Position numbers and translations under genes: made by a program. This document shows positions 37,756 through 45,880 of a DNA stretch of 64,000 nucleotides, piece after piece. Under the pieces are notes generated by a model. The model saw nothing but the letters and a program-made list of their open reading frames with translations. It was not told the origin of the DNA and made no database searches. This stretch comes from Azonexaceae bacterium (lineage in GTDB: Bacteria; Pseudomonadota; Gammaproteobacteria; Burkholderiales; Rhodocyclaceae). Numbering within the stretch: position 1 is the first letter of the stretch; every line of letters starts with the position of its first letter. The stretch is taken from positions 62,001-126,000 of the forward strand of contig JAAXVL010000009.1 of the NCBI GenBank assembly GCA_013335535.1. Direction: 5' to 3'.

Positions 37756-38895
37756 ATGTTTCGCATCTCCCAATACATGCAGGAAATTGCCGAGCCGACC
37801 CCGCTTGGTCCCAAGCGCAATCCGCCCGGCCCGGTGGTGATCTGGAATCTGATCCGGCGCTGCAACCTGACCTGCAAGCACTGTTATTCGATTTCGGCCG
37901 ACACGAACTTTCCCGGCGAGCTGAGCACCGAGCAGGTTTTTTCGGTGATGGACGATCTCAAGGGCTTCAAGGTGCCGGTGTTGATCCTGTCTGGCGGCGA
38001 ACCGCTGCTGCGGCCGGATATTTACGACATCGCACAACGGGCGAAGGCCAAGGGCTTTTACGTTGGCTTGTCGTCGAACGGTACGCTGATCGACGAGAAC
38101 AACATCGACAGGATTGCCGAGTGCGATTTCAACTACGTCGGTATTTCGCTCGATGGTCTGGGCGCCACGCACGACAAGTTCCGCCGCATGGATGGGGCTT
38201 TCGAGGCGTCGCTCAAGGGCATTCGCCTGTGCCGCGATCTGGGTTTGAAGATTGGCGTCCGTTTCACGATGACGCAGGACAATGCACACGACCTGCCCGG
38301 CCTGCTCAAGCTGGTCGAGGACGAAGGCATCGACCGCTTCTATTTCTCGCACCTCAACTACGCCGGGCGCGGCAACAAGAACCGCAAGGACGACGCGCAG
38401 CACAAGCTGACGCGGTGGGCGATGGACCTGCTTTTCGACACTTGTTGGGATTACCGACAGCGCGGGCTGGAGAAGGAATTCACGACCGGCAACAACGATG
38501 CCGACGGCGTCTATTTTCTGCACTGGGTGCGCCGGCGCTTTCCGGAGAAGGCGGCGCATGTCGAGGCCAAGCTGCGGCAGTGGGGCGGCAATTCGTCGGG
38601 CGTCAATGTCGCCAATATCGACAACCTCGGCAACGTGCATCCGGACACCATGTGGTGGCACCACAACCTGGGCAACGTCAAGGATCGGCCGTTTTCGCAG
38701 ATCTGGCCGGATACGTCGGATGCCCTGATGGCCGGCTTGAAACAGCATCCGCGCGCGGTCAAGGGGCGCTGTGGGGCGTGCGCCTACCTCGGCATCTGCA
38801 ACGGCAACACCCGTGTTCGTGCCCAGCAGATGACGGGCGACGCCTGGGCGGAAGACCCCGGCTGCTATCTGGCCGATGAGGAAATCGGGCTATGA
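37756..38895 (+). CDS. nirJ: Heme d1 biosynthesis radical SAM protein NirJ
   Basis: 379-residue radical SAM enzyme that removes propionates from didecarboxysiroheme in heme d1 synthesis. The [4Fe-4S] motif CNLTCKHC has Cys36, Cys40 and Cys43, followed by ILSGGEPLLRPD. A C-terminal SPASM-type cluster motif lies at CGACAYLGICNGNTRVRA with DPGCYL. ATG at 37756 with AACAAGGATG upstream. It is divergent from the ABC exporter and overlaps nirN (ATGA). Separated from nirH by the 7.7-kb cyanophycin operon. Confidence 0.96.
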   Translation: MFRISQYMQEIAEPTPLGPKRNPPGPVVIWNLIRRCNLTCKHCYSISADTNFPGELSTEQVFSVMDDLKGFKVPVLILSGGEPLLRPDIYDIAQRAKAKGFYVGLSSNGTLIDENNIDRIAECDFNYVGISLDGLGATHDKFRRMDGAFEASLKGIRLCRDLGLKIGVRFTMTQDNAHDLPGLLKLVEDEGIDRFYFSHLNYAGRGNKNRKDDAQHKLTRWAMDLLFDTCWDYRQRGLEKEFTTGNNDADGVYFLHWVRRRFPEKAAHVEAKLRQWGGNSSGVNVANIDNLGNVHPDTMWWHHNLGNVKDRPFSQIWPDTSDALMAGLKQHPRAVKGRCGACAYLGICNGNTRVRAQQMTGDAWAEDPGCYLADEEIGL

Positions 38896-40466
38896 AAACC
38901 AGGGCGGCGGGGCTTTTCATTTTTGGCCTGTTTTTCCAGTTGACCGTGGCAAGCAGCGCCGGCGCGGCAGAAGTCGGCGACAACTTCAAGCAGCATTGCG
39001 CCGCCTGCCATGGCGCCGACCGACTGGGCGGCATCGGCCCGGCGCTGATTCCGGAGAACCTTGCCCGCCTGCGCAAGCCGGAGGCGGAGAAGGTCATTCG
39101 CGACGGCCGGCCGGCGACGCAGATGCTCGGCATTGGCCAGACCCTGTCGGCCGACGAGATCAAGGCGCTGGTCGATTACGTCTACACGCCGATCAAGCCG
39201 ATGCCGGCCTGGGGCGAGAAGGAAATCAACGCCTCGCGCATCGTCAGTCACGCGCCGGGTAGCCTGCCCGACAAGCCGCAATTCACGGCTGATCCACTCA
39301 ACCTGTTCGTCGTTGTCGAAAGCGGCGATCACCATGTGTCGATTCTCGACGGCGACAAGCTCGAACCGATCCATCGTTTCCAGTCGCGCTTCGCCCTGCA
39401 CGGCGGGCCGAAATTCACGCCGGATGGCCGCTACGTTTTCTTCGCTTCGCGCGATGGCTGGATCACCAAATTCGACCTGTGGAACCTCAAGGTCGTCGCC
39501 GAAGTGCGCGCCGGCATCAACACGCGCAACGCCGCGGTATCGGCCGACGGCAAGTGGGTGGCGGTGGCCAATTATCTGCCGCACAGCCTGGTCATCCTCG
39601 ACGCCGATCTCAAGCTGCAGAAAATCCTGCCGGTCAGTGACAAGGACGGCAAGGTGTCGTCGCGCGTTTCGGCGGTCTATGACGCGAGTCCGCGTCAGAG
39701 CTTCGTCGCGGCGCTGAAGGACGTGAAAGAGGTCTGGGAGGTCTCGTACAACCCAAAGGCCGACGCCATTCCGGCCGGCATGATCCACGACTACAAGTAT
39801 CAGGAAGGCGCCTTCATCCCCGGTTTCCTCAACCCGCAGCGCACGCAGCTTGATGACTACCTCGACGACTTCTATTTCACCCAGGGCTACGACGAGCTGA
39901 TGGGGGCCTCGCGCAACGATGCCAAGGCGGCGGTGACGGGCCAGGTGGTCAATCTCGATGCGCGCAAGAAGATCGCCGATCTCGAGTTGCCCGGCATGCC
40001 CCACCTCGGCTCCGGCATCAGTTGGGAATGGCAGGGAAAAACAGTCATGGCGACGCCGAATCTCAACGAAGGCCTGATCAGCATCATCGACATGAAAACC
40101 TGGCAGACGATCAAACAGATCAAGACGCGCGGCCCGGGCTTTTTCATGCGCAGCCACGAAAACAGCAGTTACGCGTGGACCGATTCGATGATGAGCAAGG
40201 AGTTCAAGGACACCATGCAGATCATCGACAAGAAAACGCTGGAAATCGTCGCCGAACTCAAACCGGAGCCGGGCAAAACCTTCGCCCACGTGGAGTTTAC
40301 GAAAGATGGCAAGTATGTGCTGGCCAGCCTGTGGGAAATGGACGGTGCGCTGATCATCTACGACGCGGTGACGCTCAAGGAAGTGAAGCGGCTGCCGATG
40401 AAAAAACCGGTCGGCAAGTACAACGTCTGGAACAAGATCACCAAGTCAGAGGGCACCAGCCACTGA
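38892..40466 (+). CDS. nirN: NirN, dihydro-heme d1 dehydrogenase / d1-type cytochrome
   Basis: 524-residue periplasmic NirS paralogue that in characterised systems converts dihydro-heme d1 to d1 and hands it to NirS. The signal peptide core FIFGLFFQLTVASSAGA is encoded by a dispersed-element copy. Heme c motif CAACH at residues 36-40; a d1-binding propeller follows with VVESGDHHVSILDGD, FHAQ-type segments such as HLGSGISWEW, and MRSHENSSYAWTDS. ATG at 38892 overlaps nirJ. Last nir gene here. Confidence 0.94.
   Translation: MKTRAAGLFIFGLFFQLTVASSAGAAEVGDNFKQHCAACHGADRLGGIGPALIPENLARLRKPEAEKVIRDGRPATQMLGIGQTLSADEIKALVDYVYTPIKPMPAWGEKEINASRIVSHAPGSLPDKPQFTADPLNLFVVVESGDHHVSILDGDKLEPIHRFQSRFALHGGPKFTPDGRYVFFASRDGWITKFDLWNLKVVAEVRAGINTRNAAVSADGKWVAVANYLPHSLVILDADLKLQKILPVSDKDGKVSSRVSAVYDASPRQSFVAALKDVKEVWEVSYNPKADAIPAGMIHDYKYQEGAFIPGFLNPQRTQLDDYLDDFYFTQGYDELMGASRNDAKAAVTGQVVNLDARKKIADLELPGMPHLGSGISWEWQGKTVMATPNLNEGLISIIDMKTWQTIKQIKTRGPGFFMRSHENSSYAWTDSMMSKEFKDTMQIIDKKTLEIVAELKPEPGKTFAHVEFTKDGKYVLASLWEMDGALIIYDAVTLKEVKRLPMKKPVGKYNVWNKITKSEGTSH
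38917..38952 (+). repeat. Dispersed 36-nt element, copy 11 (nirN signal peptide)
   Basis: 34 of 36 positions identical to the nirC copy. Core CAGTTGACCGTGGCAA. Read in the same frame, giving a near-identical signal-peptide core. Confidence 0.92.
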
Positions 40467-40474
40467 GTGGAATT

Positions 40475-40510
40475 TCAATTTTGGGCGAAATTTCCGGTTG
40501 ACCGTGGAAG
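40475..40510 (+). repeat. Dispersed 36-nt element, copy 12 (after nirN)
   Basis: AATTTT tract, AAATTT tract and CCGGTTGACCGTGGAAG, 8 bases after the nirN stop; intergenic and close to the consensus. Confidence 0.92.
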
Positions 40511-40619
40511 GGTGGCCTTGTCAGCTTTGACTGACAAAATTGACCTAAATGCGCCGGGGTTTTGGTTTGTTAATGTTTAAGTTGTTGATTTAAATCGTTG
40601 TTGTTTGTCGGTGTGCTTT

Positions 40620-40635
40620 TGGCACGTATCTGGCT
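40620..40635 (+). promoter_or_regulatory. Possible sigma-54 promoter
   Basis: TGGCACGTATCTGGCT: a full -24 element and a -12 element with one mismatch (TGGCT for TTGCT). The GG and GC are ten bases apart as required. The predicted start is near 40646, just before the hairpin. It could be chance. Confidence 0.35.
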
Positions 40636-40667
40636 ATAAAGCCTTCCGGAAGTCGGCAGTACCCAAT

Positions 40668-40703
40668 GGCGCCTCTTCCTTTCCTCCCAGGGGAAGAGGC
40701 GCC
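40668..40703. repeat. 12-bp perfect hairpin in orphan intergenic region
   Basis: GGCGCCTCTTCC (40668-40679) and GGAAGAGGCGCC (40692-40703) with a 12-base loop. No T-run, so not a classical terminator; it could be a structured RNA element or a protein-binding site. Confidence 0.75.
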
Positions 40704-41165
40704 GAACAACCGCCACTGAAATTCGATGGCTATTTTTCGACTGCGTTGCGAACCGGGAATGCCTCTCCGCAAGGGAAATGCCGATTTCCATCCTGACTGC
40801 CCGGTCAATCTTGAGGGGGCCGAGCGCTGTTCAGGCGCCCGCCAAGCTGCTGGCGAGCTAGGTGTTTCGTGTCATTTCTGGCGGAACGCAAGTGTTGATT
40901 GTCATAATTGTCAGCCGTGCCGGCGTGTAAAGTTTGATGTCACGCCAGCGGACAAGCCACGAATCACGGTTGCCAAAACCTGGGAGCGCTGCCCGGTAGC
41001 CCGTCGTACGGCCGATTTCAGCTGGCTGCAACGTTCCCTGCTGCGTGCTTCTCCTGTCGTCCCAAGCCCGCGTTTAAGCACCGGTGAGCAGCGGGCATAT
41101 GTCTTGCACATAAACGTCGGCAGCAAAATAAATTCATCCCTATTCACCATTACCGGAGAAGACTC

Positions 41166-41330
41166 ATGGCATGGGAACTCTTATTCACGTCCGACATTGG
41201 CATATTCAGCTTGATCACCATCGGCTTCATTCTCGTCATGGCGGTCTACATCTGGCGTTACGCAATGCAGCACGCCAGGCAGGAGGAGAAGGAAATCAAC
41301 TCGCACAAGCCCGTGGCCGGCGTGCATTAG
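41166..41330 (+). CDS. DUF3149 small membrane protein
   Basis: 54-residue protein with ATG at 41166 and GGAGAAG upstream. The N-terminus WELLFTSDIGIFSL matches the DUF3149 pattern, followed by one membrane helix (about residues 12-32) and a charged tail (RQEEKEINSHKPVAGVH) in the cytoplasm. Function unknown. Confidence 0.85.
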   Translation: MAWELLFTSDIGIFSLITIGFILVMAVYIWRYAMQHARQEEKEINSHKPVAGVH

Positions 41331-41351
41331 CTTGAGTTCTGGCAAGTACAG

Positions 41352-41400
41352 ACCAGGAGACCGGGGAGAGTAAACAAAAACAAACCCCGCAACTCCTGGT
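41352..41400. repeat. Long imperfect stem-loop between DUF3149 and lipoprotein genes
   Basis: ACCAGGAG (41352-41359) pairs with CTCCTGGT (41393-41400), and CGGGG (41362-41366) with CCCCG (41385-41389), around an A-rich loop. It lies between convergent genes and may act as a transcript end on both strands. Confidence 0.6.
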
Positions 41401-41429
41401 TCCGCCGGCTTTTGGCTTGAGTCGGTAGA

Positions 41430-41909
41430 TCAGTAGCGCCGAACGGCGCCACCATTGTCGATGTAGAGTCGGTCGCCAACGCGCAGGTCGACGAAATCGG
41501 TGTTCTGAATCAGGGCTTGGTAACTGCCGTTTTCCATCCGGATGGTGAGCCGGAACTGGTCACCCTGCGGCTGGTTGGCCTTTTCAATCTGATGTCCGAT
41601 CAAGGCGCCGCCAGCTGCGCCAATGACCGTGGCCGCCGTGTTGCCATTACCTTCACCGACCTGGTGGCCGATCAAGCCGCCGATCACCGCGCCGGCAATG
41701 GCGCCGACGCCGATACCGCTGTTGTTCTCGGGCCGGAGCAGGTCGATGGCGTAAACCGAGCCGTAGCCTGGGTGAAGGTCGCGCGAGTAAGCAATCGGCG
41801 GGTAATCCCGCTCCCAGCCCGGGCCGTACATCGGGGCGCAGCCGGTGAGGGCCAGCATGCCGGCCAGGCCGATGGCTGCTGCCGATTTATTCAATGCATT
41901 CACGATCAT
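41430..41909 (-). CDS. Glycine-zipper outer-membrane lipoprotein
   Basis: 159 residues. The signal ends in LALTGC, a lipobox with Cys at about residue 24. A Tyr/Pro-rich linker is followed by a glycine-zipper segment (GVGAIAGAVIGGLIGHQVGEG and GAAGGALIGHQIE) of the SlyB/17-kDa surface-antigen type. A small C-terminal beta domain follows (FRLTIRMENGSYQALIQ, DLRVGDRLYIDNGGAVRRY). Likely outer-membrane anchored, supporting envelope integrity; precise role unknown. ATG at 41909 with GGAGGAGAT upstream. Confidence 0.9.
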   Translation of the reverse strand: MIVNALNKSAAAIGLAGMLALTGCAPMYGPGWERDYPPIAYSRDLHPGYGSVYAIDLLRPENNSGIGVGAIAGAVIGGLIGHQVGEGNGNTAATVIGAAGGALIGHQIEKANQPQGDQFRLTIRMENGSYQALIQNTDFVDLRVGDRLYIDNGGAVRRY

Positions 41910-42052
41910 CTCCTCCGTAACCCGGCCGGCTGAGCAGTGCCGCGGGCAAGTTGCGTTCTTCTATGTGGCGAAGCACACCGTGGCCGTCCCGCCTGTCGGT
42001 GTGCTTCGTCATGGTGCCGCATATGCCCGGCAAGTACAACGCAAGAAGCGAA

Positions 42053-42074
42053 ACCGCCCGAGGCAATGGGCGGT
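42053..42074 (-). terminator. Possible hairpin terminator of PEP-CTERM gene
   Basis: ACCGCCC / GGGCGGT stem with an 8-base loop, 15 bases past the PEP-CTERM stop on the minus strand, followed by only a weak T-rich run (TTCGCTTCTTG). Confidence 0.45.
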
Positions 42075-42088
42075 GCGCTGGCGCTTGC

Positions 42089-42910
42089 CTAGCGTGCGGG
42101 CATTTTCAAAACGCGCTGGCGGCTGCCGACAAGGCCAAGCAGCGCAAGTCCGGCCAGGGCCAGCGAACCGGGTTCCGGCACGGCGTTGGCTGCAGCGAGG
42201 GCAAGCGGGCCGCGGGCGGTCAGCGAAAAATCGTCGATGGCCAAGCCATCGTCTGCTCCGCTGGCGTCGAAATCACTCCAGCGCAGCCAGAAAGTGCTGT
42301 TCGCAGCGATTTCCAGACCGGTGATGGTGGCGCTCAGGCTTGTCCGGTTGGCAGCTTCATTGCCATTCTTTTGGCCGTCATCGTTCGTGTTGGGCGTGAC
42401 AAAGTCCAGGGCGCTGAAGCTGGTGTAGGTGCCGCTCGACAGGCCGGTGGCGGTGGTGCTGTATTGGAAGGCGAGACGGTCGGTGCGGTTTTCGGTCCCA
42501 AGGCGCCATTCCTCGCCGGTAAAGGCGATGTCGAGCGAGGTGATGGTGATGCCGGTGTTGTTGACGAAGGTGACACCGAAGATGGGGGCGAGCGCGTTGC
42601 TGCGCAGGCTGCCCAGGGCGCGTTCGGCGCCGGAGGCTGGTCCATAGCTGTATATGTCGCCTGTTTGGGAGCTACCGTTGTTGGCAACGTACTCCTGATT
42701 AACAGAGTCGCTGGTGCCCGATTCATCGATTGCCCAGCCCGTGGGCAACATCGGGTCGGGCAGTGCTGTACCTGGGCGGCCCAGGGTGTTGAAATTCTGT
42801 GTGTAGGCGCTGCCCAGCGATGTCAGGCTGACAGGCGTGGCATGCGCGCTGCCGAGGACGGAAAGGGCCAGAGCGATGGCAAGGCTGGCGCGGCAGGTAT
42901 TCTTGGTCAT
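42089..42910 (-). CDS. PEP-CTERM sorted extracellular protein
   Basis: 273 residues. Signal peptide 1-24 (ending SAHA), then a beta-sandwich-like, Thr/Ser/Asn-rich body (NNTGITITSLDIAFTGEEW, FWLRWSDFDASGADDGLAIDDFSL). The C-terminal sorting tag is VPEPGSLALAGLALLGLVG plus a basic tail, recognised by exosortase/EpsH. Such proteins are usually exported and linked to exopolysaccharide. Exosortase is not in the window. The body's ligand or function is unknown. Confidence 0.92.
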   Translation of the reverse strand: MTKNTCRASLAIALALSVLGSAHATPVSLTSLGSAYTQNFNTLGRPGTALPDPMLPTGWAIDESGTSDSVNQEYVANNGSSQTGDIYSYGPASGAERALGSLRSNALAPIFGVTFVNNTGITITSLDIAFTGEEWRLGTENRTDRLAFQYSTTATGLSSGTYTSFSALDFVTPNTNDDGQKNGNEAANRTSLSATITGLEIAANSTFWLRWSDFDASGADDGLAIDDFSLTARGPLALAAANAVPEPGSLALAGLALLGLVGSRQRVLKMPAR

Positions 42911-43056
42911 GTTTGAAATTCCGGGAGAGGATTCGTTGTCTTAGGGGGCAGTCTATGGGGAGCGTTTGCCGCGCCCTGTGAAATAACCCTCGCTTGGCCC
43001 AAACGAATGGAAGGCGGCGGCATAAAATCGGGAAAAGCGATTCGCCGCTAGGTGCG

Positions 43057-43092
43057 TTGCCACGGTCAACCGGAAAATTTGATCAAAAATGA
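43057..43092 (-). repeat. Dispersed 36-nt element, copy 13 (before L,D-transpeptidase)
   Basis: GCCACGGTCAACCGG followed by AAAATTT and AAAAATGA tracts. The last tract contains the ATG of the short signal-peptide frame at 43089. Confidence 0.93.
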
Positions 43093-43145
43093 AATTTCCT
43101 CGAACGCTATTTTTCTTTTCAATTCTCGCCGGGTGGCATGCATGA
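43089..43145 (+). other. Out-of-frame signal-peptide-like 18-codon frame
   Basis: ATG at 43089 opens MKFPRTLFFFSILAGWHA, a good Sec signal peptide, and stops at TGA 43143-43145. The ATG of the transpeptidase frame (43142) overlaps this stop as ATGA. A one-base frame change would fuse the two into a normal secreted enzyme. Confidence 0.6.
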
Positions 43146-43867
43146 CGCCATCGGGCGCCTCGGGCGTTTCCCCGACGTTGGCTACGTCGGCGCGGCAATT
43201 GGTGCTGGTTGTTGCGACGGGCTGGGGTAGTGCTGTAGGTCGCTTGCAGCGGTTCGAGCGGGCGTCTCGCGGCGCAGCGTGGCACTCGCTTGGTCGGCAA
43301 ATTCCGGTCAGCCTCGGACGATCGGGCCTGGCCTGGGGGCGGGGCTGGCATCCGCCTGTGAATGGTCTTGAGAAACGAGAGGGTGATGGCTGCGCCCCGG
43401 CCGGTATTTTCGCCATCACGGCCCTGTTCGGTTATGCCGCGCCGGACAGCGCTCTGGCCCGTGCCGCCAGGCTGCCCTATCTGTCGGCTAGGCCAGACCT
43501 CAAGGCGATCGACGATCCGGCCTCGGCGTACTACAACCGCATCGTCGACCAATCCGCCGTAACGCCCGAGTGGGCCTCGTGCGAGGACATGCTGCGGGAT
43601 GACGACCGCTACGCCATCGGCGCCGTTGTCGCCCACAACACCGAGCCCGCGGTACCGGGCGCCGGTTCGTGCATCTTCCTGCACGTCTGGGCCGGACCGG
43701 ATGTGCCAACCGCCGGCTGTACGGCAATGGCGCAGGCCGACATGAGCGAGATCGCCCATTGGCTGGATGCGTCGGCAGCCCCCGTGCTGGTTCAGTTGCC
43801 GCAGGCCGAGTACGACGTCCGGCGCACCGCCTGGGGTTTGCCAGTGGGCTCGACGGCAATGCGATGA
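43142..43867 (+). CDS. L,D-transpeptidase family protein, N-terminus uncertain
   Basis: 241 residues from ATG 43142. The C-terminal half has the YkuD-type catalytic region: IGAVVAHNTEP, GSCIFLHVW (His) and TAGCTAM (Cys, bases ~43707-43725). The N-terminal part (ATSARQLVLVVATGWGSA) resembles the start of the mature domain of such enzymes. As annotated it has no signal peptide, although the family acts on periplasmic peptidoglycan. The missing signal lies in the adjacent frame (43089-43145), so either a frameshift, coupling by reinitiation, or a sequence error is likely. Confidence 0.8.
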   Translation: MTPSGASGVSPTLATSARQLVLVVATGWGSAVGRLQRFERASRGAAWHSLGRQIPVSLGRSGLAWGRGWHPPVNGLEKREGDGCAPAGIFAITALFGYAAPDSALARAARLPYLSARPDLKAIDDPASAYYNRIVDQSAVTPEWASCEDMLRDDDRYAIGAVVAHNTEPAVPGAGSCIFLHVWAGPDVPTAGCTAMAQADMSEIAHWLDASAAPVLVQLPQAEYDVRRTAWGLPVGSTAMR

Positions 43868-43924
43868 CAGTCGCCAGTCAGCCGGCTAGACTGGCTGCCT
43901 TTCAAACATTCCGCGCCGTCACCT

Positions 43925-45169
43925 GTGCTCAATAAAATCTGGGTCGCCTTCATCCTCGTCGGCTTTGTCGCGGCGGTGGCGCAGTTGCTGCAGGGCGACC
44001 TCGACATCTTCACGCGCGTCCTGAACGGCTTGTTCGATACGGCCAAGACCGGCTTCGACATTTCGCTCGGCCTGGTCGGCGTCATGAGCCTGTGGCTGGG
44101 CATCATGAAAATCGGCGAACGCGGCGGGCTGATCGAACTCTTCAGCCGCCTCGTCGCGCCCTTCTTCCGCCGCGTCTTCCCCGACATCCCGGCCGGCCAC
44201 CCGGCCAGCGGCAGCATCGTCATGAACGTCAGCGCCAACATGCTCGGCCTCGACAACGCGGCGACGCCGCTCGGCCTCAAGGCCATGCGCGAACTGCAGG
44301 AAATTAACCCGCAGAAAGATACGGCGAGCAACCCGATGATCATGTTCCTCGTCCTCAACACGGCCGGCATCACGCTGATCCCAACCTCGGTCATCGCCAT
44401 CCGCCAGGCCATCGCGGTCAAGCAGGGCCTGGTCGGCTTCAACGCCGCCGATATCTTTCTGCCAACGCTGCTCGGCACCTTTGTTTCCTTCTGCGCCGGG
44501 CTCATCGCCGTCGCCATCTGGCAGCGCATCAACCTCTTCTGCAAGCCCGTGCTGGCCTTCTTCGCCGGCTTCGCCGCGCTCATGGCCGGGCTGTATTTCT
44601 GGCTGGCCGGCATGCCAGCCGAGCAAATGGCGCAAATGATCGGCCTGCTCGGCAGCGGCCTGATCGTCTCCATCATCGTCCTCTTCGTCGCCGTCGCCGC
44701 CTGGCGCGGCATTGACGTCTACGAAAGCTTCGTCGACGGCGCCAAGGAAGGCTTCGGTGTCGCCGTCCAGATCATTCCCTACCTCATCGCCATGCTCGTC
44801 GCCATCTCGGTCTTTCGCACGACGGGCGGCATGGATTACCTCATTGGCGCCATTCGCAGCCTTGTACTGGCCCTCGGCCTCAACGACGATTTCGTCCCGG
44901 CCCTGCCGGTCGGCCTCATGAAAACGCTTTCCGGTAGCGGCGCCCGCGGCCTCATGGTCGACGTCATGACGACCTACGGCGTCGATTCCTTTCAGGGCAA
45001 ACTCGCTGCCATCATCCAGGGTTCGACCGAAACCACCTTCTACGTCCTGGCCGTCTATTTCGGCAGCGTGAACATCACCAAAACCCGCTACGCCCTGGCC
45101 GGCGGCCTGATCGCCGACGCCGTCGGGCTGGTCGGCGCCATCTTGATCGGCTACGCGTTTTATCACTGA
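43925..45169 (+). CDS. SpmA-SpmB fused nucleoside-recognition-domain membrane protein
   Basis: 414 residues with about ten membrane helices. The N-terminal half is SpmA-like (GLFDTAKTGFDISLGLVGVMSLWLGIMKIGE, MNVSANMLGLDNAATPLGLKAM) and the C-terminal half SpmB-like (VDGAKEGFGVAVQIIPYLIAML, KTLSGSGARGLMVD, GSTETTFYVLAVYFG). In Bacillus the two are separate spore-maturation proteins; fused forms occur in non-sporulating Proteobacteria with unknown transport or signalling roles. GTG start at 43925; no strong ribosome site. Confidence 0.9.
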   Translation: MLNKIWVAFILVGFVAAVAQLLQGDLDIFTRVLNGLFDTAKTGFDISLGLVGVMSLWLGIMKIGERGGLIELFSRLVAPFFRRVFPDIPAGHPASGSIVMNVSANMLGLDNAATPLGLKAMRELQEINPQKDTASNPMIMFLVLNTAGITLIPTSVIAIRQAIAVKQGLVGFNAADIFLPTLLGTFVSFCAGLIAVAIWQRINLFCKPVLAFFAGFAALMAGLYFWLAGMPAEQMAQMIGLLGSGLIVSIIVLFVAVAAWRGIDVYESFVDGAKEGFGVAVQIIPYLIAMLVAISVFRTTGGMDYLIGAIRSLVLALGLNDDFVPALPVGLMKTLSGSGARGLMVDVMTTYGVDSFQGKLAAIIQGSTETTFYVLAVYFGSVNITKTRYALAGGLIADAVGLVGAILIGYAFYH

Positions 45170-45174
45170 GGGGC

Positions 45175-45203
45175 TTAACAACGCGGCGATTCCCCGCTAG
45201 AAT
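45175..45203 (+). promoter_or_regulatory. Promoter of tRNA-Leu(GAG)
   Basis: TTAACA, a 17-base spacer and TAGAAT, a good sigma-70 promoter. The predicted start is near 45210, about 40 bases before the tRNA. Confidence 0.8.
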
Positions 45204-45250
45204 CGCGCCCCCTCGATGTACAAAACATGCAAGCATCTCCAGATGCCGTA

Positions 45251-45335
45251 GCCTTGGTGGTGAAATTGGTAGACACGCTATCTTGAGGGGGTAGTGGCGC
45301 AAGCTGTGCGAGTTCGAGTCTCGCCCAAGGCACCA
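45251..45335 (+). tRNA. tRNA-Leu (GAG)
   Basis: 85 nt with encoded CCA. Acceptor GCCTTGG/CCAAGGC, D-loop GGTAGACACG, anticodon loop TTGAGGG (GAG), a class II variable arm (GTGGCGCAAGCTGT) and T arm GCGAG TTCGAGT CTCGC. Confidence 0.97.
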
Positions 45336-45338
45336 ATA

Positions 45339-45361
45339 ATTCTGATGAATACACTCAGAAT
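45339..45361 (+). terminator. Possible terminator hairpin after tRNA-Leu(GAG)
   Basis: ATTCTGA / TCAGAAT perfect 7-bp inverted repeat with a 9-base loop, directly after the tRNA. Only a weak T-rich tail. The remaining bases up to 45588 show nothing else recognisable. Confidence 0.4.
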
Positions 45362-45588
45362 CAATTCCTTAGTACGTCATTTCCGGCTTGTTCATGTTTC
45401 GCCGCTGCTTTGGTCGCTCGATTGACTAAAAATCGCCGGCGGGAACCTTGTCGTTCCTGCTGACTCGAAAGATTGAATGGAAGCAATACAGGCTATTCAT
45501 GACGTGCGGCGTTCTGACCATGACGGAATTCGATGCCGCCTGAAGTCAGGAGGCAGATAACCGGCCTTCTGGCGTGAAAGGAAGGACG

Positions 45589-45858
45589 ATGAGCAATTTC
45601 ATCAGCAGGCTGTTCAACCCGGACAGCACCGAGCACTTGGCCGGCGAAATCGACCGCGGATATGTCTCGGAATACACGCAATTCATTGATCAGTTCCTGG
45701 TCGATCATCCCGAGGCGCTGGTCGATCAGCACGACGGGCGTCTTCTCTACTGGGACAGGAAAATCGATCAGGCAGAGCAGCAAAAGGCCGAGCAGGACCG
45801 CGTCGAGGCTGACGGCTACGGGTTTTACAGCTCGGCCTGGCGCGCCACGAAGCATTAG
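45589..45858 (+). CDS. DUF3460 family protein
   Basis: 89-residue cytoplasmic protein matching DUF3460: YVSEYTQFIDQFLVDHPEALVDQHDGRLLYWDRK, a charged segment, and a C-terminal GYGFYSSAW. Common in betaproteobacteria, function unknown. ATG at 45589 with AAAGGAAGG upstream, which decides this start over one five codons earlier. Confidence 0.88.
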   Translation: MSNFISRLFNPDSTEHLAGEIDRGYVSEYTQFIDQFLVDHPEALVDQHDGRLLYWDRKIDQAEQQKAEQDRVEADGYGFYSSAWRATKH

Positions 45859-45880
45859 GCGCACTTCGGCGTCTGTCGTC

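Larger units (their letters stand above)
40511..41165. other. 655-base stretch with no convincing gene
   Basis: No frame here has good codon usage, a ribosome site or family resemblance; a 162-codon plus-strand frame (40726-41214) overlaps the DUF3149 gene and looks spurious. The stretch contains an FNR-like half-match TTGATTTAAATCGT (40585-40598), a sigma-54-like site, a 12-bp perfect hairpin, and a GGCGTG/CACGCC inverted repeat (40922-40927/40941-40946). A weak TTGCAC-17-AATAAA promoter candidate at 41104-41132 precedes the DUF3149 gene. It may hold an untranslated RNA or a decayed gene. Confidence 0.5.

Noticed and set aside
40911..41150. 79-codon minus-strand frame in the same region
   Set aside because: No motif, poor composition and no start signal.
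40726..41214. 162-codon plus-strand frame in the orphan intergenic region
   Set aside because: Overlaps the DUF3149 gene in another frame, has no ribosome site, and its Cys/Arg-rich composition looks non-coding.
43089..43867. Calling the L,D-transpeptidase a pseudogene
   Set aside because: The catalytic part is intact and an ATGA overlap could allow expression; kept as a CDS with an uncertain N-terminus.
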